Part shown: in pieces, positions 33,540 through 44,420 of the stretch
Numbering within the stretch: position 1 is the stretch's first letter
Layout: every line of letters begins with the position of its first letter
Notes under the pieces: generated by a model
The model's database searches: none
What the model was told of the DNA's origin: nothing
Seen by the model: the letters and a program-made list of their open reading frames with translations, nothing else
Source of the DNA: Eustoma russellianum
Taxonomy: Eukaryota > Streptophyta > Magnoliopsida > Gentianales > Gentianaceae
NCBI GenBank assembly: GCA_036186865.1
Contig: AP025062.1
Location: forward strand, 12,896,940-12,960,939
DNA length: 64,000 bases
Reading direction: 5' to 3'
Position numbers and translations under genes: made by a program

Positions 33540-35062
33540 ACAATACCTAGAGAAGAACGAATCTGTATAGGAGGTGATTTTAATGGCCACATTTGAAGGA
33601 TACCGATGGCTTTCAGTCGGCACATGGCGGGTTTGTGATGCGTGTAAGACATGGGCTCCAACGATTCCACCTTCCAAACGTCCTTCACAAAGGGTTAGGC
33701 ACAAAGAAGAAGACTTCCCCTTGCTTCCTTAGTGATCAACAAACGTGTGGATTAAAATGAGCAAGACCAACACTTCAAGATGGTCGTTGATCAGGCAAAC
33801 CAATATGGCCCTCATGGACGGCACCTTTAAGCAATGGCAACACCTTCAAAATGCTCAACTTTGAAGGATCTTAACCTAGGTTTTTAATGCAAAACCAAGA
33901 AAATAAAGTCTCACACAAAGTGAAAGAAAAATCAAGAATTGTTATTCATCAAACTTGTTCTCCTAGGCGCCCCAAAAGGGTCTATTTATAGGCTGAGATT
34001 GAGCCTTAAAATGTCTAGAACTAATTCAAAATAAGGCTATCTAGCAATGTTTGAAAATTGAAAATTATTTGAATTCAAAGCTAAAACAAATTCTAGCTAA
34101 AATCTTAAAATCTTGCAAGACATTATCTCCATCTATTCAGCCGTGCTTGATGCCAAAATATTGTCTTGGAGGAGCTGATTTGATAAGTAGGATGAGGCTT
34201 GAAGTTGAATTCAAGGGTTGGTTGAATTTGAATTCAAGTTGAGTTTGAATTTGAGTTCACTTTGAATTTTGGCTCTTGCTTATCCTTTCCCTTCCAGCCG
34301 TGTGTGATGCTTCTTTTGACCTTGGAAATCTGATTTTGATGATGATAAAATGCTTGGAATTGAATTCAAATGATGGTTGAAGTTTGAATTCAAAATTGAG
34401 TTGAATTTGAATTCAAACTTGGATTCAATTTGAATTGGCATTTATCCTTATTTTATCCTTCATGTTGGCGTGAGACTAGATGGAGATTAGGCTGAAATCC
34501 TTTTGAAATTTAAGTCTCCAATTGGTTGAGACTTGAATTCAAATCATGGTTGAATTTTAAATTCAAGTCTAGCTTTGAACTTAAATTCAATTTGATCATC
34601 ATCCATTTGCTTAAAAATGGCCGCCTTTATCCTTATTGTTTGAATAGAATTTTGAGCTAACTTTGAACTTGAAAATGCCATGTTGGATTGTCTTTGTTGA
34701 GACAAACATTCCCTTTGTCTCCTTTTCAGGGTGCACACGCTTCTGATGCTATTTGTGGTCCTCTGTTTAGCTTGTAACTTATTACGTACCTAGTTACCTT
34801 CAAGGCAAACACAAGGGAGCAAGGATCACAAGAAAACAAGACATACATTTGTTTATTTTGTTGAAGGACGCCTATATGCATGAAAAGTGATGCATGGAAT
34901 GCAACCGAAGACTAAGAGAAACTTTGTCTTGTATTTTGCACAACTTGGACCGCATTAGTTTGGCTATGGAGATAGAAACGAACAAGCTAGAAATCTGCTA
35001 GACCTTGCGGTGGCCTACGACCTAGGTATTATAAACTCGTTTTTAAGAAAAAGGCATCCCAT
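33540..35062 (+). pseudogene. RTE endonuclease, split by a solo LTR
   Basis: Left piece (33540-33635): IGGDFNGHI, then in a shifted frame DTDGFQSAHGGF. Right piece (34963-35062): GYGDRNEQARNLLDLAVAYD and LGIINSFLRKRHP. The pieces join exactly at the GTTTG duplication of the solo LTR. This order (GGDFNGH, HGGFGYGDRNE, LLDLA, INSFL) is that of RTE endonucleases. Stops and a frameshift are present even without the insertion. Confidence 0.85.
33636..34957 (-). mobile_element. Solo LTR inside the RTE LINE
   Basis: 1322 bp, starting TGATGCGTGTAAG and ending CGCATTA, flanked by GTTTG (33631-33635 and 34958-34962). The termini TGATGCG and CGCATTA form a near-perfect inverted repeat as in LTRs. The minus strand carries CCTATAAATAGA at about 33981-33991, a TATA box suggesting minus orientation. 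The remainder is rich in the words TTGAATTC/GAATTCAA. No coding sequence. The family is not recognised; gypsy-like is a guess. Confidence 0.78.
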
Positions 35063-37335
35063 TTGATCACTTTTAGCAGTGGAGGACGCAACACGCACAT
35101 CAAATATTTTCTAATTAAGTGTGAAGACCGGCAGCTGTGGAGAGACTGCAAGGTTATACAAGGGGAGACAGCAGTGACGCAACACCGTTTACTAGTTGTA
35201 GTTATAGCCTTGAGCCAAAAGCTGAGCACGAGGGTTAGAAAATTACCACCCAGGATTCGACGGGGAAGTTTGAAGGACGAAAAAATTAACATATTTAGAG
35301 AGAAGGTCATCTCGGTGACATCAGATCCACTAGTGGAAGACAAAAACGAGATGTCGGAGGATATAGTGACTACCATCACTCATGCAGCAAGGAAAATTCT
35401 GGGGGTAACAATAGGAAAGACAGTCGTACATAAAGAGTCGTGGTGGTGGAACGAGAATGTGCAACAAAAAATAAAGAACAAGCAAAAGGGTTTTAGAGAG
35501 GTGTTAAGCTGCACAGATATGGAAGAGAAAGTGAGAGTGAATGAGAACTACAAAATCGCTAGGAAGGAGGCGAAGAAGGCAGTAACGGAGGCAACGAACG
35601 CAGCTTATAAAAGGATGTACAAAATATTAGAAACAAAAGATGGAGAACATGATATGTTCAAGATTTCCAAAGCTAGAGATAGAAAGAGGCAAGATCTAGG
35701 CGTCGTGAAGTTTATAAAGGGAGCAGATGGAAATGTTTTAGTCAAAGAACAAGACATCAAGGAGCATTGGCAAACATACTTTCACAACACAGCCTTTTTA
35801 ACAGCGTAAGAGTCGACCACGAAGAAAGAGAAAGCATCACTACCCAAAAACGACAGCATAATAACTGCGAGTGTCGTAGCATCACACAAGGAGAAGTGAA
35901 GGTAGCACTTAAGAAGATGGGAAGAGTTAAGGCAGTTGGCTTAGATAACATACCCATTGAAGCGTGGAAGTGTTTGGGAGAAGAAGGAATTCAATGGCTA
36001 ACTACTCTGTCAACTTTATTTTCAAAACAGAAAAAATGCCAGATGAGTGGAGAAGGAGCGTAGTGGTCCCTCTATATAAGAAAAAAAGGAGACGCATAGT
36101 ATTGTGGGAATTATATGGGGATTAAATTGCTAAGTCATACTATGAAGTAATGGGAGAGAGTAATCGACACTAGAATTCAGGGAGAAACTCAAGTTACGGT
36201 AAACCAGTTTGGTTTTATGCCAGGACGGCCAACTACGGAAGAAATACACATTTTAAGGAGATTGATGGAGAAATATAGGGAGAAGAAACGCGATCTACAT
36301 ATGGTTTTCATCGATCTTGAAAAAGCATATGATAGTGTGCCACACAAACTGATATAGGATAGTCTGGATGCAAGAGGGGTTCCTATGAAGTATATAGACA
36401 TAATTAGGGATATGTATGTTCATACGAACACAACCATTCATACGCCTGTAGGGAGTACGAACTTCTTTCCAGTGGAAGTAGGCCTCCATCAAGGGTCTGC
36501 TTTGAGCCTATTTTTTTGCAGTTGTACTAGATGAGTTGTCAAAGTCGATCCAAGAGATAGTTCCATGGTGTATGCTTTTTGCTGACAATATTGTATTAGT
36601 CGTGGAAAGTAGACATAACTTGAATATGAGGCTAGAGGAGTGGCGTGAGGCTTTAGAGAGAAAAGGCCTAAGGATTAGTCGTTCCAAGACTGAGTACCTG
36701 CACTCTGACTTTAGCGACGCAGCCAGCGATGATAATAGCCAACTCACCATTGAGGGTCAAGTGGTCCCAAAGGTAAGTAAGTTCAAGCACTTAGGATCAT
36801 TTGTAAAGAAATATGGGGCTTAGAGAGTGACATAGCACACCGAGTTCAGGCAGGTTAGTGTAGGTGGAGGGAGGCCTCAGCGGTGCTGTGTGACAAGAAT
36901 TTTCCAATTAAATTAAAGGGAAAATTTTATAGGGTGGTAGTGCGGCCAGCAATGTTATATAGAATAGACTTATGGACCATCAAGAGGACGCAGTCACAGA
37001 AGATGGAAGTGACAGAGATTAAGATGCTGAGGTGGATGTGTGGGCATACAAGTCTAGACAATATAAGAAATGAGGTATACAGAGAAAGGTTAGGGGTGAC
37101 TAGTGTAACAGATAAGATAAGAGAGGGAAGACTGAGATGGCTTTGGCATGTCAAGAAGAGACAGACAACGGCGTCTGTCAGAGCAATTGAAAGCCTCACT
37201 GTAGAAGGGAAGAGGAGTAAAGGCAGACCCAAACTGAAATGGGATGAGGAGATTAGACATGACTTACTAGAGTTACACCTCTCTGAGGACATGGTCCAGG
37301 ATAGGAGTTCATGGACGGGTAGACATGATATATGA
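35063..37335 (+). pseudogene. RTE reverse transcriptase
   Basis: Frames: 35063-35809 (SWWWNENVQQKIKNKQ, ARKEAKKAVTEATNAAYKRMY, IKEHWQTYFHN); 35767-36063 (EVKVALKKMGRVKAVGLDNIPIEAWK in pieces); about 36180-36500 (VNQFGFMPGRPTTEEIH, VFIDLEKAYDSVPHKLI); 36536-36823; and 36883-37335 (RPAMLYRIDLWTIKRTQ, MLRWMCGHT, GRLRWLWHVKKR, KGRPKLKWDEEI). These are characteristic of the RTE clade from the GLDNIP motif to the RPKxxW tail. The catalytic box reads FADN (36577-36588) instead of FADD, a G-to-A type change that would remove a metal-binding Asp. Several stops and frameshifts are also present. Confidence 0.93.
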
Positions 37336-37792
37336 CACCTTAGAGCATACTTAGAGGATTATATAGTATTTGCACTTTTAGATTGACTTGGCATATTTTG
37401 TTTTGGTCTTTCTCTTTCAATTATTTGTTCATGTTCACTATTATGACTAGTTTAATATCAGAAGACTGTTGTATATGTTTAAGTTGACTTTGCACTTGTT
37501 TGTTTATGTTCTGCCGTTGTTTTATATTAAATGTACATATACATGTTAGGAGTATTTTAATATCGACAGCTTCCTCTTTGTATTTCTTGAATTACCTCGC
37601 TAACACACTAGCACATCATATCCCGATTATTGTACCGTTTATGCAGGTACATATAGAGCCAGGGGTCTCACTTTAAGAAAACTCTCTATCCCTTTTGATG
37701 GAGGTATTGTTTACCTGCCACTTACCCTCCCCAGACTCTAGCGATAGTTTTTGCTGTCGTTGGGAAATACTGGGTACCATTGATTGATTGAC

Positions 37793-37805
37793 TGGTAAGT
37801 TGTAG
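37793..37805. other. 13-bp target duplication of the RTE LINE, right copy
   Basis: Exact repeat of 33519-33531 immediately after the TGATTGATTGAC terminal repeat. Confidence 0.95.
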
Positions 37806-38019
37806 AAACTTCCAAGGCACATTAGTGACAAGACATAAATTTAATCATCAAAACCACATAATAAGACCATGATAATGATATATGAATCATGTACAAATGA
37901 AAGCAACCATTTTATCACTTTTTAGAAAATTTCTAAGAACCTTAGATATCAATCAACCGAAATGCCTCTGCTTAAGATATCAATGTCTCGCAGTGTGGTT
38001 CAGAGTTTGCCTCTGACTT

Positions 38020-38190
38020 ACATCGATCGATCGAAGTGAGAGATCAATGTATACATCGATAGATCGATGTGTCTTGGGTTTAGAGATCGATGTCTCATAG
38101 TAAGGTCTCGGTTTTTCTATGGCTTACATGGATCGATCGATGTACATTGATCGATCGAATTGTACTAACCTGAGAGATCGATGTCATTTT
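38020..38190. repeat. GATCGATCGATGT-type motif cluster in SIRE-like U3
   Basis: Many imperfect copies of GATCGATCGATGT and GAGATCGATGTCTC in about 170 bp, also seen inverted at 48195-48410. It lies in the U3 part of the LTR, upstream of the TATA-like site, where regulatory repeats are expected. Confidence 0.75.
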
Positions 38191-38298
38191 TCTTCACTTA
38201 TTCAACTTTTTATCCTTTATAACATCATGTGTGACATTTTTAAATATTCAACACTTAAAATCATGACCTTGAAAATTATCCAAACATATTTCTCAACA

Positions 38299-38498
38299 CC
38301 ACTAAGCCTTTAAGGGTATGAATGATTTATTATACGTTATGTATACATATAAGTGTAACATTATGAAAAATATGCATATGTAATGTATATACATATGTTT
38401 ACGGCCTTAAGGCCATTTAAGGACCAAAATGACTTAAATTCCATGTTATGTCCATTTATATGCATAATGTGTAATAATGTATAAATTATGAGATAAGT
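38299..38498 (+). repeat. Gypsy-type LTR fragment, segment 2
   Basis: Short stretch between the second CCACT copy and LINE C. No gene. AT-rich with ATATGCATAT-like text. It ends in the 22-bp target repeat of LINE C (38477-38498). Confidence 0.45.
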
Positions 38499-38645
38499 AT
38501 ATCTACGCGTATATATATATATACACCCTTGAAACACGACGGACTTTGCAACACGACGGACTCGCAACCTGCAGCCCCCGCGATCGGCGGCCGCCGGCCG
38601 CCGCTGAATTCCTCCACTTCTTCTTTCATCAGACAACCACATCTC

Positions 38646-39935
38646 ATGGCTTCTCTTTCTTCTGATCTGATTCTGGCCATTCCATCAGTGATCAAAGGAA
38701 AATCGTATGCGTCATTGTTTTCTGCCTCCGCCGTTCGATCGCTGCAAAACCAATTCAACGATACAAGGGCGCACCAATGATACAGTTTTCAGATGATGAA
38801 GTAGCCGCATTGGCGGCGCCTTATGCCATACTTTAGTGGGATCTTTTTGGTATGGCAAACCTACATTGGTCACCATTCGCGCAAGCATAGATCGTATTGG
38901 ATTTACAGGTATCGTCAAGATTGGTCTCCTTGACTCCATGCATATATTGATTCATTTTGATCAGGAAGCGAACTATCTTTGATTCTTTGCTCGACAAAGC
39001 TGGATTATTTCCAGGAAATACATGAGGGTGACGAAATGGACACCTGATTTTGATCCAAAATTTGACGTGCCTATCGTTCCTATCTGGGTTTCATTGCCAG
39101 GGTTACCTGCGCATTTTCATCAAAAGGACGCTATCTTTCTGATAGGGCGCATGCTGGGAACCCCAATGAAATTAGATTCAGCCACAGCGTAAGTTTTACG
39201 GCCTTCGAATGCACGTTTGTGTGTAGAAGTCGATATCGCTCAAGAACTGCCTTCACGAGTACATATTCAGGTTTCTTCGCGAACGATCATGCAATCAGTT
39301 GTTTATGAAGATTTGCCTTCCTATTGCACATCTTGTTATCGGTTGGGACACAAGATGACATCTTGTGGCAAACCGGATGGAAAAACACCAGCAGAACCAC
39401 CCCTGACAACGACTGGGAAGCCTTCAAAGCCCAAGGAAAATTCACAGCGCTGGACTCCCAAAAAATAGCCTGCTATACAGAAGCCAGATAACGTCCCCGC
39501 TGAGGTGCAGCCGGCCCCATTGGAATTGCGATCTCCAGACCATTATCCTGCTGCCTCTGTTTCTTTCTCTCAAAATCTATCACGTTTAGAAGGTATTGAC
39601 GACTGTTTATTAGCGGATTTTCCTTATAATTCTGCATTATATACTATTTCAAATAGTGAAGTTGAGATCGATAGCACGAGCCGGGACTAGTTGAGGCACC
39701 AACAGATGACAGTATAATGCAATATACTGAAAGCTTGGTGCAAGCAATGATTATTGATCTCACATCACAGGAACGAGTTCCATTAACCCCTCCTCCGTCT
39801 GGTGAGGTGGCTGATTTTCAGGTACCACCTCGTCTTTTACAACGTCAAAATCGTTTGGTCACTCCATTATCTCCTCCGCTTACTCGATCTAGGGCTGCCC
39901 TCTCAAACTCATTTGAAGTGTTGTCGGACCAATGA
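38646..39935 (+). pseudogene. LINE C ORF1, nucleic-acid-binding protein
   Basis: Begins MASLSSDLILAIPSVIKG at 38646 after a GC-rich leader. After an early frameshift the DUF4283-like part is readable: DDEVAALAAPYA, GSFWYGKPTLVTI, ARQSWIISRKYMRVTKWTPD, IVPIWVSLPGLPAHFHQ. Then a CCHC knuckle, CTSCYRLGHKMTSC (about 39330), and a Pro/Ser-rich tail. Stops near 39192 and 39466 and a frameshift near 39680 break it. The tail frame (39717-39935) ends with TGA at 39933-39935, overlapping the ATG of ORF2 at 39932 as ATGA. Length if unbroken would be about 430 residues. Confidence 0.88.
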
Positions 39936-42900
39936 AGATATTTCTATGGAATGTTAGAGGACTTCGTACCTTGGTAGATAAGATACTGTCTTTGTTGCGT
40001 CATCATCATTTACATGTTCTGCTTACTATTGAACCAAAGTCTAGACTATCTACGCTTACATCATATCGACTGAAATTTGGCTTTTCACATGCTGTGTCGG
40101 CTTGTGATGATCATATTTAGATCATGTGGCAAAGTGCAGTTCTTCAACTAGTAGGTGAACGTTGTGGAGTGCAAAATCATTCGTTGCGTTTTACTTGGTC
40201 GGCATCGGGTGACTCTTTTTGGACAACTTTTGTTGATGGCATCCACACAGTGGCTGCGTGTAGACCACTGTGGTCTGATCTAGCTGCCATACATGGAACT
40301 CTTGACATCCCATGGTTGATTGGAGGAGATTTTAACACTTTTCTGTCATTGGATGAGCATAAGGGCCGTTCATCACCATCTCTACAATCTCTCGACGACT
40401 TTAAGGACTGTGTAGATGTCTTCTCACTGCAGCCTTCAAGGTTCAACTTTTACATGGAGTGATGGTCGCGGTTTGGGCAAAGTGTGGCGTTGTTGGATTG
40501 TTTTCTATGTTCTGCAAATTTCTTTGATCTTTTCACTGCAGTGTCTTATCAGCATTTCAATCGGACCACTTCTGATCATGCTCCCCTATTTCTAGAATGT
40601 GCGGCTGATTCTCCTTCTTCTGTGGCTTCTTTTCGATATTTGGATGTATGGGCTACACACTCTGACTTTGACAGCTTTGTCATTAATCATTGGAAATCAT
40701 TCCCTACAGTCGGCGACATGAGTGGTTTTCATTTCAAACTAGGCCAGCTTAAGAAACAGTTACGTAGGTGGAATAAGGAGGTTTTTGGGAATATTTTTGA
40801 TGCGGTTGCCGAGGTTAAGGCAGCTACGTTGCACTGTGAAGCAGCGTATGATTCATCTCCCTCGGATGTCACAAGGAATGCATATCATCGCAGTATGGCC
40901 GTTCTTCGCTTAGCTCAGTCCAGAGTGTTATTGTATTGGAAACAAAAAGCAAATGTCAAATGGCTGTGTGAAGGTGATGCGAACACTAAATTTTTTCATC
41001 AAACTGTGAAAGACAGATGCCGCAGGCAATTGATCTGGCGTATACTGAAGCAGGATGGAGGGGAGTGGGCGACTGCAATGGACATAGAAGCGGAGGCAGT
41101 TCGTTTCTTTCAGACGTTATTCACAGAGGAACACACTACGTCGTGTCATTCTATTGTTAGTTACATCCCAAGCTTGTTATTTGATGAAGATAATAATTTG
41201 TTGATGGCTATACCGGAAATGCTAAAGGTGAAATTTGCATTTTGGGATCTTAGTCCCACAAGCGCAGCAGGTCCAGATCGACTTCCAGGCTCATTTTATC
41301 GCCGCTTTTGGGCAGTTATACAGACGGGTGTGCATAAGGTAGTGTATGAATTTTTCTTAGGTATTCCTCCACCGCATCAGGTTGGTGCTTTGCTTATTAC
41401 ATTAACACCGAAAGTTATGAATCCGCAAACATTCTCCGATTATCGGCCCATTTGTTTGACAAACTTCTTGGCCAAGGTAATCACTCGCTTAATTGCAATT
41501 CGCATGGAAAATCTTTCACCTCGGCTAATCTCTCCAGAGCAGGCGGGATTTCTGAAGGGTCATGATATTACTGAACAAGTCTTACTGGCACAAGAGATGG
41601 TGCATGTATTGGACCGACCAATACGTGGAGGTCATGTTATTGTTAAGCTTGATATGGCTAAAGCCTTTGATAGGGTTAGATTGTCCTATCTTCATCAGGT
41701 ATTACTGACAATGGGATTTCATGAGCGCTTTGTTCGTATCATTTTAAATATTTTGTCTGCTACGAAGTGTTCAGTGCTCATTAATGGTAAGCCAGCGGGA
41801 TTCTTTCCAGTCTCCAGGGGTGTTAAACAGGGAGATCCATTATCTCTATTGTTATTTATTCTAGCTGCAGAAGGCTTTTCCTATGGACTTAAATCTTTGA
41901 TGCATGATGGAGCAATTCTTGGTTTTAATGCTGGCCGTGTACCCCAAGTATCGCACTTGGGTTTGCTGATGATCTGGTGGTATTCTTAAACGGCTCAGTT
42001 GCAAATTTACGATGCTTCAGATCTTTTTTAGATGATTATTAACATGCTTCAGGAAAATTAGTCAATTTTCATAAAAGCCAGGTGGTCGTTAGTGCGGGAG
42101 TTTCGGGGACAAAAGCTTTGCATATGCTAGGCATGCGATTGACGCAGTTGCCAATGAAATACTTGGTTTCATATTCATATAAAGGTATTAATCGCACTGC
42201 TTATTGCACATCCTTGTTAGCCCATGTAGATGCAAAATTGAATTCATGGGCTTCAAAGCTTTTATTATTTGCGGGTAGATTGGTCTTGATATGTCATGTT
42301 CTTGGGTCAATGCCATTGCATATTATAGCGAGTTCAAAGCTTCCGAAATGTGTAGTGCAGGCAATTCATAGGCACATTGCTCATTTTCTTTGGAAGGATC
42401 GTTATCATTGGCGCTCTTGGGAAAAGATCTGCTGCCCGACAGAATTTGGAGGATTAGGAATCCGTAACTTGGACTTGTTACAACATGCTTATGACAGTCT
42501 TTTATGGTGGCGATTTCACACTTCACAGAGCCTTTGGGCAACATGCAGTCGTGAGCGATATGGACGAAGAGGAGTAGTTTCCGCTACTTTGTATGATTCT
42601 CCCATTTGGAAGTGCATTTGTAGAGTTCATTCATACATGGAACATCATGTTTCTCATACACCTGATTGCATTTACTGGACTGCAGATTCGATCAGTCAGT
42701 TTTCATTGAGATCGGCTTATAGCCAATTATGTACTCATATGACTTCTTTTGAGTGTTCCAAATTTGTTTGGTGGCCGCGTTGCCTTCTGGGGCAAAGCTT
42801 TTTCTGTGGAAGTTATGCATACGTGCGTTGCCGTTAGTGGATAATCTATGCTCATGGCAAGCGATCTTTCCGTCGCAGTGTGTCTTTTGTAAGGCCCATT

Positions 42901-43783
42901 CTGACAAGCGAGACCACATTTTTCTACATTGTCCGCTTATTCTCCCTATTTGGTAGGAGATGTCAATCTTATTTTCTGGACCTCTTCCTCAGCAGGCTGC
43001 AATTCAAGGATATTTAATTCGCTGGTGGCGCACATCTTTGGCCACTTCGATGGTAGGCCAACTACGTGCCACGGTTCCATCTCTTGCTGTATGGGTGATT
43101 TAGAAGGAGTATACATCTATCAGATTTGGCGATAGTTCTTTTTCATACAGACATTTATTTGAGCGACTTCGTGAGTAAATATATATTTGATGTGCTTTAA
43201 CTAAAGGACGTAAATTTTCGATGTCGCTGTCTTGTTTGGTGGATAGGCGATTTTCGTCGTCGATGCTTCATAGACGGCATCGTCTCGTTCGTTGGGAGTT
43301 ATTGCCTTCAGGTCGCTTTAAACTCAACATTGATGCTTCGGTGGGCAGGTTGGGAGCCGCAGCGGGAGCTATACTTCGTAATGACTTGGGATAGTTTATT
43401 TCAGGGGTTGCTTTTTCTTTACTGTCTGTCACTCTGCTACGTGCTAAGCTTATGGCGTTGATTTATAGCCTCTTATATTACGCGAGAGAATGTGATAGGC
43501 TAATCGTGGAGACTGACTGTCGTTCGCTGTTATCCTTTCTGTCATGCCCAGAGCGATATAATGGTAATTTCTTGGTGGATCTTCGTTGAGCTATCAACTT
43601 TCTTTGTCTTAATGCTTCAACATTGAAACATTGTCCGCGTGAAGCAAATGCAGCAGCGCATTCGCTCTCTCGTCATGGGCTGCATGCATCAGGAGCAATT
43701 GTATTTTCGTCATTTACAAGCTTGCCATGCGAGGTTCGAGGAGCTATGTTATTTGATCCTTCAGTTCCGTATTTGCACCTTTG
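39932..43783 (+). pseudogene. LINE C ORF2: endonuclease, RT, zinc region, RNase H
   Basis: Starts MKIFLWNVRGL (39932), the WNxRGL endonuclease start; then IEPKS, WLIGGDFNTFLSLDEHKG and TSDHAPLFL (about 40568). RT follows: WKQKANVKWLCEGDANTKFF, SAAGPDRLPGSFY, DYRPICLTNFLAKV, LDMAKAFDRV, GVKQGDPLS and FADD at 41962-41973 (reached after a frameshift at about 41958). Then KGINRTAYCTSLL and the zinc region CVFCKAHSDKRDHIFLHC (about 42885), and RNase H from FKLNIDASVG (about 43317) with VETDCRSLL and CPREANAAAHSLSRHG, ending at a TGA, 43781-43783. Lesions: TAG at 40118, two compensating frameshifts between about 40440 and 40490, TAA near 42040, a frameshift near 42780, others in RNase H. Confidence 0.93.
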
Positions 43784-44398
43784 ATTCTTGTCTCCCATTG
43801 GGTTGGCTTTCTTGCATTCTTGTTGCCTATGTCACTAGTTGATATAGGCAACGTCGATACGTTTTCTTCTTTCTCTTTTCCATTCGATTATGTTTACACC
43901 AATAATGCAGATAAAGCTATTTTTTTATGATCATGCGAGGGTGTTATCTCCTGAACGGCGGCATACGGATACGACATCAACCTATGGTATTCTATTCTTC
44001 ATCTTTCCAATAATATTTATTCTGATCACTATTATTTTGAGGTACACAACACTGCAGAGTGCTGGATATCAGCGTTCACATATCTAAGCGAGAACTAGTT
44101 GCACGTCAACATCACAAGCAATTTAAGCGTCTGGGTGCATCATCGGCTCCACAACATTGTTTCTTGTATTTTACAGTTTGTTGTGCTTTACATGTTAATA
44201 AAACAATTGCCATTTTACATTCCACAATTTCTGTCATTATCTTTTTGCAGGTGCCATTGTACATATTATGCATTTCATTTACTATTTTGTAGGAGAGTCT
44301 CCTACATCACATGTAACCACGGTATTCCTCTGCCAAAGTGAGGGCAAATAATTAATAAAACAGCCAGACGGTGCCGTCAGTCTTTCACTAAACAAAAA
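43784..44398 (+). other. LINE C 3' untranslated region
   Basis: Non-coding. Ends TATTCCTCTGCCAAAGTGAG, AATAAA (44354-44359), then a GACGGTGCCGTC palindrome at about 44368-44379 and a short A-rich tail. Confidence 0.7.
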
Positions 44399-44420
44399 AT
44401 GTATAAAGTATGACATAAGT

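Larger units (their letters stand above)
33532..37792 (+). mobile_element. RTE-clade LINE
   Basis: 4.26 kb between 13-bp perfect duplications. The 3' end is a short tandem repeat (ATTGATTGATTGAC) instead of poly-A, as in RTE elements. It encodes an endonuclease followed directly by RT, with no RNase H domain. A 1.3-kb solo LTR (33636-34957) has split the endonuclease region. The 5' end may be truncated, as is usual for LINEs. Dead. Confidence 0.9.
31452..38298 (-). mobile_element. SIRE-like solo LTR, interrupted by an RTE LINE
   Basis: Runs from TGTTGGACATATGC to TTTCTCAACA with CCACT on both sides and no internal retrotransposon region, so a solo LTR. Removing the RTE insertion leaves about 2.57 kb, close to the SIRE-like LTRs at 6745 and 14941. 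The U5-side text (GGGGAG...GCGGAAA, repeated AAAACAGAATCTG, TTTATCCTGGTTTGGTC) resembles those LTRs in the same order. A TATA-type sequence (CTATAAATAGG on the minus strand, 32519-32529) supports minus orientation. The U3 side is repeated in inverted orientation at 48064-48986. U3 contains many GATCGATCGATGT-like motifs (38020-38190). It presumably arose by recombination between two LTRs. Confidence 0.85.
38499..44398 (+). mobile_element. LINE C, plant L1-type, full length
   Basis: 5.9 kb with a 22-bp imperfect target duplication (38477-38498 versus 44399-44420, 20 of 22 matching), a GC-rich leader, ORF1, ORF2 with endonuclease, RT, zinc region and RNase H, AATAAA at 44354-44359 and an A-rich end. 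It belongs to the same broad family as LINE A and B but lacks their CCAAGG-type 3' element. Stops and frameshifts in both ORFs make it inactive. Confidence 0.92.

Noticed and set aside
33636..34957. A DNA transposon or MITE with TGATGCG inverted ends
   Set aside because: Length 1.3 kb, a 5-bp duplication, TG start and an internal TATA box fit a solo LTR better; no transposase is visible. The TA at its end instead of CA leaves slight doubt.
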